Below are positions 44,057 through 55,500 of a DNA stretch of 64,000 bases, piece by piece. A model generated the notes under the pieces. The model worked only from the letters and a program-made list of their open reading frames with translations. It searched no databases and was not told where the DNA came from. The first letter of the stretch is position 1. Every line of letters starts with the position of its first letter. The position numbers and the translations under genes are program-made. The stretch is from Acidobacteria bacterium UBA7540 (GTDB lineage: Bacteria; Acidobacteriota; Terriglobia; UBA7540), in the NCBI GenBank assembly GCA_002478145.1, contig DLMI01000239.1, positions 1 to 64,000 on the forward strand, given 5' to 3'.

Positions 44057-45040
44057 TCAATCCCGAGTTTCGGCCCTGCGCAGGTATCTGGCGACTTGGC
44101 AAGCGACACGGCGGCCGTTGAAGTAACACCATTCCGCGCCGTGATAATCACCGAGGATATTCCCGGCCGCAAACCAGCCAGTTTCTGAAAGCTGATAACC
44201 CGAGCCGACTGCAACCCGGCGCGACGCCAGGTCAACCCGCAGATTCCCCATTAGCGCCAACTCGGTGTTGGGAACCAAGTCGCCACAGATCACAAGCAGG
44301 TCGCACCGTACTTGGGCGCCTTTCGCCGGCGTTACAGCCGAGACGGATCGCCCACCCACCACCGTCACCGCATGGACGCCGCCCTGATAATGAGGCTTTG
44401 CCCAGCGCCCAAAATAGAATCTGGCAGGAAGACTGCAATCGGGCCTTGGGGACCGATCCACCATGACTGCGTCAGAAGCTCCCGCGGATTTCAACTTTGC
44501 CGCGGCGGCGTGAGCGATCAGATCCGACCCCAAAATGACCGGCGTGCAGGCCACATGGACTTCGTGTTGATCCACCAAATCCAGCATGTTCTTGGTGAAC
44601 AAAAGGCCGCTCGGACGGGAGCCGTTTATCCAGCCTCGTTCGGCGGGCGTCCTCTCCCGTGCCCCGCATGCCAGCACCACGGCTTCAGCCGCTACCTGGC
44701 ACCTGCCGCGGCTGGGGTTCACCAACGTCGCTTTCTTTTCCCCCGGGAAAACTTCGATCACCTGGGTCTCGAGCCAGACATCCACCTCGCTAGCACGCAG
44801 TTTATCGGCAAGGCGCTCGGCCATTTGCTCGCCAAAGACCAGCCGTCCCTTGGTCCAGAGCACAAAAGTGGGGACTCCGCCTGGTTTCTTTTTGTAAAGC
44901 GACGGCACACCCCCGACCCTCTCGTGCCGGTCAATCAAGATGACGGGCTTGATCCCACGCCGGGCCAAGCCGATCGCGACGCCTGCACCCGCGGGTCCGG
45001 CGCCAATCACCAGAACTTTGACTTTCCCGATCGAGTTCAT
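44057..45040 (-). CDS. NAD(P)/FAD-dependent oxidoreductase, GlpB/HcnB-like subunit
   Basis: A 327-residue flavoprotein with an FAD-binding motif VLVIGAGPAGAGVAIGLARRG at the N-terminus, written here one residue over its core, a second nucleotide-binding region around residue 170 (ACTPVILGSDLIAHAAAAKL) and the closing FAD motif WFAAGNILGDYHGAEW. The segment VLACGARERTPAERG typifies the small subunit partners of opine or glycerol-3-phosphate dehydrogenases. It lies 27 bases after the larger flavoprotein gene. Together they may form a membrane-linked dehydrogenase; the substrate is unknown. Confidence 0.85.
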   Translation of the reverse strand: MNSIGKVKVLVIGAGPAGAGVAIGLARRGIKPVILIDRHERVGGVPSLYKKKPGGVPTFVLWTKGRLVFGEQMAERLADKLRASEVDVWLETQVIEVFPGEKKATLVNPSRGRCQVAAEAVVLACGARERTPAERGWINGSRPSGLLFTKNMLDLVDQHEVHVACTPVILGSDLIAHAAAAKLKSAGASDAVMVDRSPRPDCSLPARFYFGRWAKPHYQGGVHAVTVVGGRSVSAVTPAKGAQVRCDLLVICGDLVPNTELALMGNLRVDLASRRVAVGSGYQLSETGWFAAGNILGDYHGAEWCYFNGRRVACQVARYLRRAETRD

Positions 45041-45067
45041 AGTCGTTGATGCTCCACAAGCCCACAG

Positions 45068-46636
45068 CTAAGTGTTCAACAGTTCGCTCCCGGGACCGTT
45101 CTTCGTAACCCTCTCCAGCGGGATGCGGCAGTGACTCGATATAATCTCGGCTACAGGCACCAGGCATTCAAACGCTTGGCACCTTCCCATCAGCACCCTG
45201 GTCCGTCGCTTGACCGCGTCCAGAGTGCGCGGCTTCAGCGGTGATTCCAGGGCATCGATAACTTCCCCGCGCGACACATTCTCGCAAGTGCAGATGATGC
45301 GACCGTAGTCTTGCTGTCGTTTTAACAGTTCGGTATTCTCAAATGGCCTGCGCCACCACCCAGGCCATGCGCGCTCGGGTCGGCTGTCGGCTGCGTCTGG
45401 TTTTTCTTCCAGCTTCAACTCACAGTTGTCTGCCAAACCCTGAATCAGGTAATCAGCGAGCGCGGGTGAGGATGTGAATCCCGTCGAACGGATGCCAGTG
45501 ACGGTAAGAACTCCCGGATGGTGATCGTGGTATCGGATCAAATAACTCCCTTGCGCGCAATTGCAGCGGGCGCCTGCATAGGTGCCGACGACAGGCTGTC
45601 CTTTCAAACGAGGGAACAGTCGCGCCGCTCCCTCGAACACCGCTTGCAGGCCGTCGCTCGTGGTACAAGTCGCGTCCGGCGAGTCAAGCGGCAGATCTTC
45701 GGCTGTCGGCCCGGCAATCAGGTTGCCGAAAATGGTCGGGATCACCAACACTCCCTTGGTTTGGGGTGTTGGCACTGGCAAAAGAATCCGTCCGATTAAG
45801 GGGCGGCTGAATTTATCGAAGATGAGGAACTGACCACGGCGGGGGTTGATATCGAACGGTTGGCCTGCATAGCAATCAGCGAGGGCACGGCTCCCCAGGC
45901 CCGCTGCGTTTACAAGGATGCGCGTGGTGACCCGCTTCTCCGAGGAGGTCACAAGGGTTTTGACTGTGGCATTGGGGTTCTCGACCGCAACGATTGAAGC
46001 ACCCATGAGAAGATCGACACCGTTGGCCAGCGCGACCTCAGCGAATGCGATGGAGGCGCCAAAGGGGTCTGCGATCGATTCCCTCGGTACCAGGAGGCCG
46101 CCCCGGACATATTCGGGAGCGTTGGGTTCGAGTTCCCTCACTTCGCTCGGTACGAGCAGTCTGACATCGTCGACACCGTTAACCAGAGCCTTCTTGTGGA
46201 TGTTGCGTAGCTGCGCCTCCTGCTCATCGTCAATGGCCAGCAGCACGGCGCCGCACGAGTCATAGGGGATCTTGAGCTTCTCCGCCAGAAACGGCCATTG
46301 CCTGGAAGCCTGGGTAACCAGTTTCGACTCCAGGCTGCCGGGCGTCGCATCAAAACCCGTGTGTACGATGGCGCTGTTGCCCTTGCTGGAGCCTTCGCCC
46401 ACATCAAAGTTCTTGTCGATCAGCAGCACTCGCAATTGGAACTGGGAGAGCCTGTAGGCAAGGGCACAGCCGACAACCCCAGCTCCAACGATCGCAATGT
46501 CGTAAGGCTGGGGTCCCAGTTGCGCGGAATCCAGGAACTTCAGTGAGAATTCACAACCCTCGCCTGGCCAGTCATACAGGATCTTGCCTTGCTGGGATGA
46601 TGTCTGATCCATTTGCGATTCCACTCTGCCATCCAT
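45068..46636 (-). CDS. GlpA-like FAD-dependent dehydrogenase with BFD-type Fe-S domain
   Basis: A 522-residue protein with a DAO-type FAD domain (YDIAIVGAGVVGCALAYRL near residue 37, EGSSKGNSAIVHTGFD, LVNAAGLGSRALADCYAG). A C-terminal BFD-like [2Fe-2S] domain carries Cys residues in IICTCENVSRGEVIDAL and the later MGRCQAFECL. This order is that of GlpA and related L-2-hydroxyglutarate or glycerol-3-phosphate dehydrogenases. A later ATG at 46612 is an alternative start. It is the first gene of a two-gene unit with the GlpB-like protein. Linkage to inositol or glycan use is inference from location only. Confidence 0.87.
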   Translation of the reverse strand: MDGRVESQMDQTSSQQGKILYDWPGEGCEFSLKFLDSAQLGPQPYDIAIVGAGVVGCALAYRLSQFQLRVLLIDKNFDVGEGSSKGNSAIVHTGFDATPGSLESKLVTQASRQWPFLAEKLKIPYDSCGAVLLAIDDEQEAQLRNIHKKALVNGVDDVRLLVPSEVRELEPNAPEYVRGGLLVPRESIADPFGASIAFAEVALANGVDLLMGASIVAVENPNATVKTLVTSSEKRVTTRILVNAAGLGSRALADCYAGQPFDINPRRGQFLIFDKFSRPLIGRILLPVPTPQTKGVLVIPTIFGNLIAGPTAEDLPLDSPDATCTTSDGLQAVFEGAARLFPRLKGQPVVGTYAGARCNCAQGSYLIRYHDHHPGVLTVTGIRSTGFTSSPALADYLIQGLADNCELKLEEKPDAADSRPERAWPGWWRRPFENTELLKRQQDYGRIICTCENVSRGEVIDALESPLKPRTLDAVKRRTRVLMGRCQAFECLVPVAEIISSHCRIPLERVTKNGPGSELLNT

Positions 46637-46952
46637 CTTTCATCGGCCCCCAAGGGGCGCCTATTGCAGTTACGCAGCCATCCTTTGTCACTTTGCATCT
46701 TCACCTCCGCCGTCCGGAATTCCGAACGCGAAGGTGAAGACTTGCCAGCATGGCAGCTCTTCCTCGCCAGCAATCTGCAATTCAGCCTTGGCTCTCCCTT
46801 GCGCCCCCACCCAGGGCGGGGAAATATGCAGGCCAATCGCGTGTCGCAAAGCGATCCAAAGCGAGCGGCCCTGCCATTGTAACATTCGACGCAGTTCACC
46901 GCCCGCACGACCATGCCGCCTCTCTCCTATCTGCAACACTTCCGATAGGCGC
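46637..46952. other. Intergenic region with nested hairpin
   Basis: No gene found. Bases 46699-46739 form a hairpin with outer arms CTTCACCTCCG/CGAAGGTGAAG (one mismatch) and an inner palindrome CGGAATTCCG. It could be a regulatory leader of the flavoprotein genes or a remnant of mobile DNA. Confidence 0.4.
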
Positions 46953-47495
46953 CTACTCTCCCGCTCGAATGGGTGTCACGCGGCCATCCGTGAAGGCATA
47001 CACGGCGATGCCGTTTCCTGTATCACCCGCGAGCTTGCCCTCAGGATCGGTCAAGGAGGCGAAGAAAGCATAGAGCCGCTTGCCGTCACCGCTGAAGGCG
47101 AGCCCTAGGAAAAACGTTTGTCGCGCGTTTACGTGGAGGCGGGAGTCGGGATAGTCGGAAAGTTGGTTAGTCTGCAAGTCCAGGATGGAGATGGATTGTT
47201 TATAGCCCGACTCCTTCGTCCCCCGGCCATTATTGAGCAGCGCAAGATAACGACCATCCGGGCTGAGCGGCATGGCGGTGGGAAAACTGTTGGTTTGCTG
47301 CGGGCGGCCCGGAAGGGGATTGAGAAGGACTTTGCTCGACGGAAGGTGAACGGTCCTGTTCAGCCGTGTTTCCTGCCCGCTGGCAAATTGCACAGCGCTC
47401 GCCACGGCTAGACCAACGAGGGCTGAACGGAGCGCCAAGGAGCGCACCAAGAACGCTCTACCGTGTCGCGTTGACTTGCTGGTGCTTCGTTGCAT
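46953..47495 (-). pseudogene. Truncated secreted beta-propeller protein
   Basis: GGAGGAATT precedes ATG 47495. A signal peptide (to about residue 40) is followed by the start of a YncE-like beta-propeller (PTAMPLSPDGRYLALLNNG, SISILDLQTNQL, FFLGLAFSGDGKRLYAFFAS). The frame stops after 180 residues at GRVTPIRAGE, in the middle of the first propeller blades. In many bacteria this opening belongs to large proteins that end in a phosphoesterase domain; nothing of that follows here. Most likely a truncated remnant. Confidence 0.65.
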
Positions 47496-47723
47496 AATTC
47501 CTCCGCAAGCGAGTTAACGTCGCATTGTGCCTGCCTGAAACTTCGCGCGCATTGATATCATTCTCAATAAGGCTTGAATATCGAGCAGCGATCCGTCCCA
47601 CACTTAGAATAAAGGAATAAGTCAATTCCCTCCTAACCCGGCGTAGCGGGAACCAAACAGGTTCGGGATGCCGGGTGCTATGATCCCTCCGAGGAGGTCA
47701 AATCTCGGATAGGATTACAACTG

Positions 47724-48571
47724 TTGACCGAACGCCGGAGCGACCAGATCACTGGCGTGCTGTCCTGTTACGACCGCATGTTGATTCAAGGCACCTTGCC
47801 CGGCCTGTGTTTCGCCGAAGGGATGACGGGGTATCTCTACGCTCATCACATTCGCGTCTTTGATTACGCCCAGTGGGCGCAAACGCTGCGGGAGAACGCT
47901 GAGCGCCTGGCCGCCGAGAACGGGGGGGAGATGGGCAACCGGCTCAACCTTCGCATCGAAGGGACCCGCATCAAACACACCATGGGACCGGTCTCGATCA
48001 AGATGTATGACAAGTTCGGGCTGATCCTGAGAATTGAGACCACGGTGAACAACGTTTCCTTTTTCCAACACTACCGCAAGGTAGAACAGCGCGACGGGAG
48101 AACCGCCACCCAGTGGGCGCCCATGAAAAAGAGTATCTACAGCCTGCCCGCTCTGCGGGAGGTCTTGCAGGCCGCCAACCGGCGCTACCTAGAATTCCTC
48201 TCCACCCTGGACGACCCCACGGCCGGGATCGACCGCCTGCAAAAGATCACCGAGCCGGTGCGGGAGAACGAACGCTCCTATCCGGGCTTGAACTTCTTCT
48301 CCGCCCAAGATCAAACCCTGATCGAGACCCAGGCGCGGGGAGAGTTCAACCTGCGCGGATTCCAGAACAAGAGGTTGCGCGCTCATCTCAGCGAAAAAAC
48401 CAGCGGGTAGGTGCCGCCTCTCTTGAAGCGGCTGCGCCGCATGGTGTGGTCAAGAAAGTCGGACATACCTGTCCCTGCTACCTTACGCTCTTGGGTAAGA
48501 TCATCGCCAGCGGATTGAAACTGAAAAATATAGTTCTCATTCCTCAACTGGCGCTTGCCCCTGCGCGCTGA
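47724..48571 (+). pseudogene. Internally deleted member of a repeated hypothetical family
   Basis: The start (RSDQITGVLSCYDRMLIQGT, FDYAQWAQTLRENAERLAAENG) and end (GNRLNLRIEGTRIKHTMGPV, SIKMYDKFGLILRIETTVNN, RSYPGLNFFSAQDQ) match, from memory, a family of roughly 500-residue proteins found in multiple copies in Acidobacteriota. The middle of about 200 residues is missing at AAENG/GEMGN. A TAG follows KTSG where the family has Gln, and a one-base loss near 48439 shifts the last part (VVKKVGHTCPCYLTLLGKII), which ends at 48571. It has three lesions and is not functional as read. The family's function is unknown to me. Confidence 0.62.
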
Positions 48572-48662
48572 TTCAAAATCTTCTGCCTGATTTGGTCACA
48601 ATCCGTCATTATAGGTCCTAAGGCAACACAATTCGATGGGCTTCACTCGAAAGGACGGTTTC

Positions 48663-51600
48663 ATGCGCTCCCAAACCCGATGGCTCCCAATCGTCTGCCT
48701 GCTGGCCTGCGGTTTAAACCTCCGCGCGGCTTCCACTACCATCTGGCAGATCGGCAGCTTTGATAAATCGTCAAGAGAGTTTGCCAGGCACGTCAGTCCC
48801 ACGCGTGGTGGCGCGCTGGACTACAGCAACCGGGCAGACGATCCTGTGTATGTCATCGGCAAGAGCCAGCCAGGCAAAAACTGGCTGGCGTTTCAGCCGG
48901 GCACATCCAATGGAAAGGCTGGCCACCGGGCGCACCCGTTCACGATTAAATTTTCCATTTCCAGCCCGCCGCGCGGCGTCTACACTTTCATAGCAGCGCT
49001 CCTTGCCTACACTCCGCGGGTCCCGGCGCTCGACCTTAGCATTTATGGGCGCCATGGCTGGTTCTACCAACATCCCACGCTGAATTACGCTGCAGGGGAT
49101 TCGGGCAGCGTGTTTGCGCCACGTTATTCTGCGGCCACCATCGTGTTCGATCTTCCCGCGAGCTACCTGAAACTCGGTGATAACGAACTGGTGCTCACGG
49201 CCTCGGACCAGCCGGATGCGAGTGACGACTCCGAGGGGGCCGCCATGTGGTTGGCAACTCCGGAATTCACTACGACGCGCTTAAGCTGGAACAGGATCCC
49301 ACAGGCCGAATCCAGCCCGCTCAAATCACCGCGAACGTTACCCCGACCATTTTCTACAAGTCGAAGGATGGCAAGCAGACGGAAGTCATTGAGGTTGACA
49401 TACGCCTCAACGAGTCGCCGAAGCGCGGTCGCGTAACCCTTTTGTTGGGGAATCAGAAGTTCACTGCCCCGCTCGCCCACGACCGCGATTTCGGCGAGCA
49501 GCGCTTCGACTTTGAGGTTCCGGAGTTCACCTCGGAGTTGCCGGCGGAGGTCAAGGTGGAGTGGAACAGGCGCTCCCGTGATTTCCCACAGAAACTGGTT
49601 CCCGGGAAAAAGTGGAACATCTTTGTGATCCCGCACGAGCATCTCGACGTCGGCTACTCGGACTATCAGGGCAAGGTCGCCGAGGTGCAAAGCCGGGCGA
49701 TTGACGAAGCCACGGCGATTGCACACAGGGAGCCGGATTTCCGTTTCAGCCTTGACGGATATTGGAGCGCAGAGGAATTCCTCGCCAACCGCAGCGAGCA
49801 GGCCCGCCCAGAGTTTCTGGAACTCGTCCGCCAGGGGCGAATCATCGTTCCGCCCCAATATGCCAGCCTCCTCACGGGCCTGCCCACCGTGGAAACCCTC
49901 ATCCGCTCGCTTTATGGCGGGTATCGTTTCAACCGTGAACATGGCGGGGCAATTTCTTATATCAATATCTCGGACGTGCCTTCGCACACGGGATCTTACC
50001 CCTCCATTCTTGCAGCGGCAGGATTGAAGTACTTCCTTCATGCGAGCAATGGCTATCGGGGCCCCTTCATCATGCTCGGCCGCTTAAATGAGAAATCACC
50101 CTGGTATTGGGAAGGGGCTGACGGCAAGAGGATTCTTACCTGGTCGGCGCTCAGCTATCACCAATCACGGATCATGTTCGGGCTTCCGCCCAAGCTTCCC
50201 GCTCTTCGTGATTCGCTCCCCATTTTTCTTCAGAGTTATACACGGCCTGATTATAAATCAGATGGGGTTATCGTATTCGGTACACAGTGGGAAAACACCG
50301 ACCTGAACCCCGATCAGATGGGCGACTTTCCGGAATGGAACAAGCTTTATGCCTACCCGAAGATTCACATTTCCGGGGTAGGGGAAGCCATGGACTATGT
50401 GGCCCGGCAGATGGGCGACGCCGTGCCGGTGATGCATGGCGATGGCGGCCCCTATTGGGAGGACGGCGTCGGCACGGATGCGCTGCACACGGCTATGGCA
50501 CGTCAGAATGAGTACCGCGCGCTTTCTGCCGAGAAATTTTCCAGCATCAGCGCGCTCGCGAATCCTCACCTCCAAACCGAGCAGACCGCCCTCAACGCGC
50601 TTTGGCGCAATCTGGTGCTTTCCATTGAGCACACCTGGGAAGCTGACCGGGGGATCACCGACCCGCAGAGCGAGGAAAGCGTCAAGCAGCGGGATGTGAA
50701 GGATGCGCGCGCCACGGATGCCCGGAGGCTCGTGAACCACGTCTTGGAGCGAACCATGTCGGCTTTGGCGGATCTTGTCCCGGATGGTTCAGGGACCCTC
50801 ATCGTTTTCAATTCTCTGAATTGGCGGCGCACGAGCTTGGTGGAGACCGACCTCGACAAAGGGTTGGAGATTGTCGATCTTTCTAATCGCCAGGTGATCC
50901 CATTTGAGGTGCTCAATACGGGCAAATCCCTCCAACACGTCCGCTTCCTGGCGTCGGACGTCCCCGCCGTCGGTTATAGATGCTACCAATTACGCGCGGC
51001 AAAATCTGAACCTCCGGCGCCTGCCGGGAGCGGGGCTTCCATCCTTGAGAACCGCTACTATCGTGTGGAACTGGATGCATCGAGCGGGGCGATTCGCAGC
51101 ATCTTTGATAAGGAATTGAACCGTGAGTTGGTGGACAGCGGCAGTCCGTACCGATTCAACCAATATGTGTACATCACGGGGGCCGACGAGGTGCCGAACC
51201 GCCTCATCGACTACAGTAACGCCACCCCGGTTCCGAAGCTGACCGCCCACAACGCGAGCGGCGGAAAGATCCGGTCCGTGGTGCGTCTGCCGTTCGAGAA
51301 CGTCGCCTGGCTGGAAAGCTCCGGCGTAAACACTCCGCGGATCGAATCTGAGATCATTCTTCCCAAGGACCAGAAGCGAATCGAGATCGTCAACCACGTG
51401 CGAAAGGACAAGGTATACACGAAAGAAGGGATCTACTTCGCTTTTCCTTTCGCTATGGAGCATCCCCAATTCAAATATGCCATCCAGAATGGATATATCG
51501 ACGCCGCAAAGGACATCCTGCCGGGTGGCGGGCGCGAGTGGTTTTCGGTCCAGCAGTGGGTGGCCCTGCAACAAGGTGGCTTTGCCGCGGCGATTGTGCC

Positions 51601-52183
51601 TATAGATGCTCCGCTGGTTGCACTGGGCGACATCGTCCGGGGAACCTGGCCCATAGAGTTCGGCGACCGCAAGGGGACCATCTTCTCTTATGTCATGAAC
51701 AACTACTGGGACACAAACTACGTCGCCGGCCAAGGCGGTGACTTCACCTTCCGCTACGTGCTCACCAGCGCTTCTGCCCTCGACCCCCCTGCCCTCACAC
51801 GGATGGGCTGGGAAGCTCTGACCCCGCTCGAAACCGACGAAATTAAGTATCAAGACAAGTCCGTAAACCGGCCAGGGCCACTCGATCCCGTTCAGGGCGG
51901 ATTCCTGAATGTGGATGACCCAGGTGTAGTGCTACTGACTTGGAAGCAAGCCGAGGATCACAACGGTTATATCCTGCGGTTCCTGGAGATCGCTGGGCGA
52001 CCAACGACGGTTAGCGTAAGTTCACCGGTCCTGGACATTCAATCAGCTTGGCTCTGCAATGCGATGGAGGAGAATCAACAATCCCTCGCGGTCTCGGAGA
52101 AAGGTGCCAGGTTTAGCGTCAAGCCTTATGAAATCGTGACCGTGCGTGTGCAGGGGAGGCCGGCGCTTGCCGCGGTTCACTAA
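48663..52183 (+). CDS. GH38 alpha-mannosidase-like protein with PL4-like N-terminal domain, frameshifted
   Basis: ATG 48663 gives MRSQTRWLPIVCLLACG with a signal peptide. Residues about 25-190 (STTIWQIGSFDKSSREF, GHRAHPFTIKFSI, LDLSIYGRHGW) resemble the carbohydrate-binding domain III of rhamnogalacturonan lyases. After a frameshift at the G5 run 49235-49239 (one more G restores it) the protein continues GNSGIHYDALKLEQDPTGR, a beta-sandwich, then the GH38 domain with NIFVIPHEHLDVGYSDY and later LSIEHTWEADRG, and C-terminal beta domains. The total is about 1170 residues. Exported GH38-type enzymes cleave alpha-mannosides. The break may be a sequence error, since both halves are well preserved. 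Confidence 0.82.
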
Positions 52184-52251
52184 TCGTCCCGGTTTCACCC
52201 GATGCTGAGAGAATACCGCAAGCTAAGTCGAGGGCACGAGTTCCGCGGTAG

Positions 52252-52419
52252 AGCGAAGGCTTCCGGATCAAAGAAGAGAACCTTACTCGGCTATGGTCTT
52301 TGGTGTTTGAGCACATCAACCTGGTGGGCCGTTATAGGTTCTCCATCCCCGACCCGGTTCAGCACGGTGAATTGTGGCCCCTGAGGAACCCAGCGGACCG
52401 CTTGGAGGATATCCTCTGA
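52252..52419 (+). pseudogene. C-terminal tail of a Tn3-family transposase
   Basis: A frame with the tail pattern LTRLWSLVFEHINLVGRYRF, then GELWPLRNPADRLEDIL and a stop, as in Tn3-type transposases. A TAG lies directly upstream, so only about 55 residues remain. No terminal inverted repeat was recognised. The remainder of 52184-52558 shows nothing else. Confidence 0.55.
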
Positions 52420-52558
52420 AGCTCTTAAGCGAGATTTCTGTCCAGTTGCACCCCAACACCGAAGTCCATTAAAGTTACCCCTGCGATTTCCGGTGTCAGG
52501 TATAGGATGACGTGCTTTTGATTATGGGAATTCTTTCAGTTAGCGAGGGGGAGATCGT

Positions 52559-55500
52559 ATGGACCGACGGGCTTTCTTGAAGGACAGCAGTCTGGCGGCG
52601 TTCTCGGTCGCGGCCGGCAACTGCTTCCGGCGTGGTCTCGGCGGATTACGCCTTATGGCGGCGGAGGCACCTACCGGAACTCCAAATCCCAATTGGGTCG
52701 ATCCCGAGTTCAAAGCGAAAGTCAAGGCCTCAAGCTTCTATGGTGACCCGCCCGGCGGCTATGCCGCCGAGAACGTCAGCGGTGACAATCTGTTTACCGG
52801 CTGGGAAGCTGACCAGCAGTCCACCGGCGCCTGGCTGCAGATTGACTTTCCCGAGCCTCGGCAGGTAAGCGAGCTGTCCATTCTTGCGCAGCCGTTGCCG
52901 CGCGACATTATTGGACAAGACGTATATTCGATGACTTACTCACGGCTCGCGCTGCTTGAGCCGCCGCGGAAGCTCACCTGCTCGTTCTCGGACCACACGA
53001 GCATACCCATCGAATTGGGGCAGCACGGATATTTCGAAATCATCACACTGCCTAAGCCCGTCGAGACCGCGTATGTCCGCCTCAACGTGGATGAGGTCTG
53101 GACGAAACCTGGCGGAAAGGAAACAGGGCTGGGCAAGCTGCGGATTTACCCCCATGCCCACCGCTGCACGTTCGAGATCGACGTCTACGAACAGTACGAC
53201 GTGCATGAGGGGATTCCGGTACAATCCGCTGCGCTGCATCTGATCAATCCCGGCAACGAGATTCGCGACGCACAACTTGTCATTTCGCAGACGGGCAAAG
53301 AGGTCATGCGCTTTCCGCTGCAGCCGATCCCGGCGCGCTCGCTTACTCTCCAGGACGTCTGGATTTCCGCGCCGTTCGAGCCGACTACAATGGATTTCGA
53401 GTTGGTTGCAGGAAACACATCGCTGGGCCCGAAGCGCTCCTTGAGAGTCGAGCCTTACCAGTCCTACTTCGATAACGGTGTGTTCGCTCTTCACTGCACG
53501 TGTCATAACGATCTCGGATGGCTCAATACCCAGGCCAAAACGGCGGACTTTCGTTCGTCCGACATCATTTTGCCGGCATTAAAGCTGCTCAAGCAATATC
53601 CCGAGTTCGTCTACACGATGGAATCCACAACTTACCTGATGGAGTTTCTGGAACGCCATCCCGAACTGCGGGATGAAATGGCCGAGCGCATGCGCGAGCG
53701 GCGCTTCCGCTGGGGAGGCAGTTACGTTCAGTGCCAGGAGGTCCACGTCGGTCCCGAGAAGCTGGTTCGCCAGTTCTACCTAGGCCGCCTCTGGCTTAAG
53801 AAGAATTTTCCGGGCGTCGATACACGCTTCTACTTCAAGACTGATCCCCCTTCAATGACCCTGCAGATGCCGCAGATCCTCGCCAAAGCCGGCATTAAGT
53901 TTGTTATTCAGGGCCGGATGCCATTCGGTTACTACAATTGGGAGGCACCCGACGGATCCGAGGTCTTAGTCTACGCACAGCATTACGTTGATCCAATGCG
54001 TCTGCTGGACCCTTTGGATAACAGAGGCTGGTTGCGTTACGCCGATCAGCGCCAGGCCTACTACCAGGCCCATCAACTTCCCCCGCAGTTCATGTGCGAT
54101 TACACAAGCGATTACCTGCCGCCGCAACCCGCACTTCCGCCGTACGCACGCGAGCAGAACCAGGCTATGAAGAGGTTCGCAACTGCCTGGAATGATCACT
54201 TCCAGTCGCGACCGGAACGCCAGATTCACCCACCTGAAATCACCTTTGTCGCGGCGGAAGGCTTTCTGGACAACTTTACCAAGCGCCCGCTCGACATCAC
54301 CACGTTGCGGGGCGACTGGCCCTTTGCCTGGACTTACTATGATGAGCCCGGTAACCGCGAGGCTTTGCTTGCGGGCCGCATCGCCCACAATCAACTGCTC
54401 GCGGCCGAGCGGCTCTACACCGGTCTGGGTCTGGCCGCCGGTCTTGCCAATTACCCCGTTAGTGCTATTGCAGAAGGCTGGCAGGCTAATTGTTGGCCGG
54501 ACCACGGCTGGGGCGGGAACCAAGGACTGCTAACTGATGCGGTCTACACCAAGTCCTATTTCAAATCAAAAGAGCTTTCCCAGAAGCTACTTTCGGATGC
54601 AGGTGCCGCGCTTTCGGCAGGAGTGAAACGAAGCACGCCTTCGCAGATTCCCGTGGTGGTGTTTAATCCCCTTTCCTGGCGGCGCACCGATCTCGTGCAA
54701 TGCGAAGTCAAGTTACCTGCCAGCGGGAGCGGATGGGCGCTGCGCGACGAAGCCGGACACCACATCAACCTTGAAATAATTCCGCCTAAGTTAACGGGAT
54801 CATCTGTAACATTGGTATTCTTGGCGCAAGATGTCCCGTCGACGGGATACCGCACCTACTACCTGGAGCAGGCCGCCGCCGCCCCCTCAACACCGATTGC
54901 CGGCAACACCATCGAGAACAGTTTCTTCCGGGTTGCTCTTGGAAAAGCCGGGCTCAAGAGTGTTTACGACAAGCAACAAAAGTGGGAAGTGCTACGGACT
55001 GACAAGTTCGAGGGCGGTGAAGTGCTGCAGTTCACAGCTCCAGGCGTCGCCTGGGAGGATCCCGAAATCGTCACTATGGCGGATTTCGACCGGACTGGTA
55101 ACCATCCTTTCCCCGTGCGCAGTTTTACCCGCACTGCCGTTCGCAGCACAGCCGTGCGCGAGGCTGCATTTAAGAACTTCAAGTTGCGGGAGAGCTTTCA
55201 TCTATACCACGGTCTCGCCCGGCTGGATATCGAGACCGAGCTTCTGGGCTGGGATGGACAAAAGGATCGCGAGTTGCGCGTGGTTTTCCCTATTAACCTA
55301 GCGGACACCCGTCTCAGCTACGAAGTTCCTTTCGGGACGGTAGAAATCGGCAAGGATGAACTCGATTTCACCCTCCTCCCTCCCGACGTTGACACCCAGT
55401 TCGATCCCAAGATCTACGGCGGGGAAGATCCTCTTCGCTTCCGCGAAGCCGTCAACTGGATCGACGCATCCTCCCGCGGCTATCAAAGAACCGGCTGCCT

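Noticed and set aside
49163..50041. 292-residue minus-strand frame over the GH38 gene
   Set aside because: Antisense shadow of a well-supported frame.
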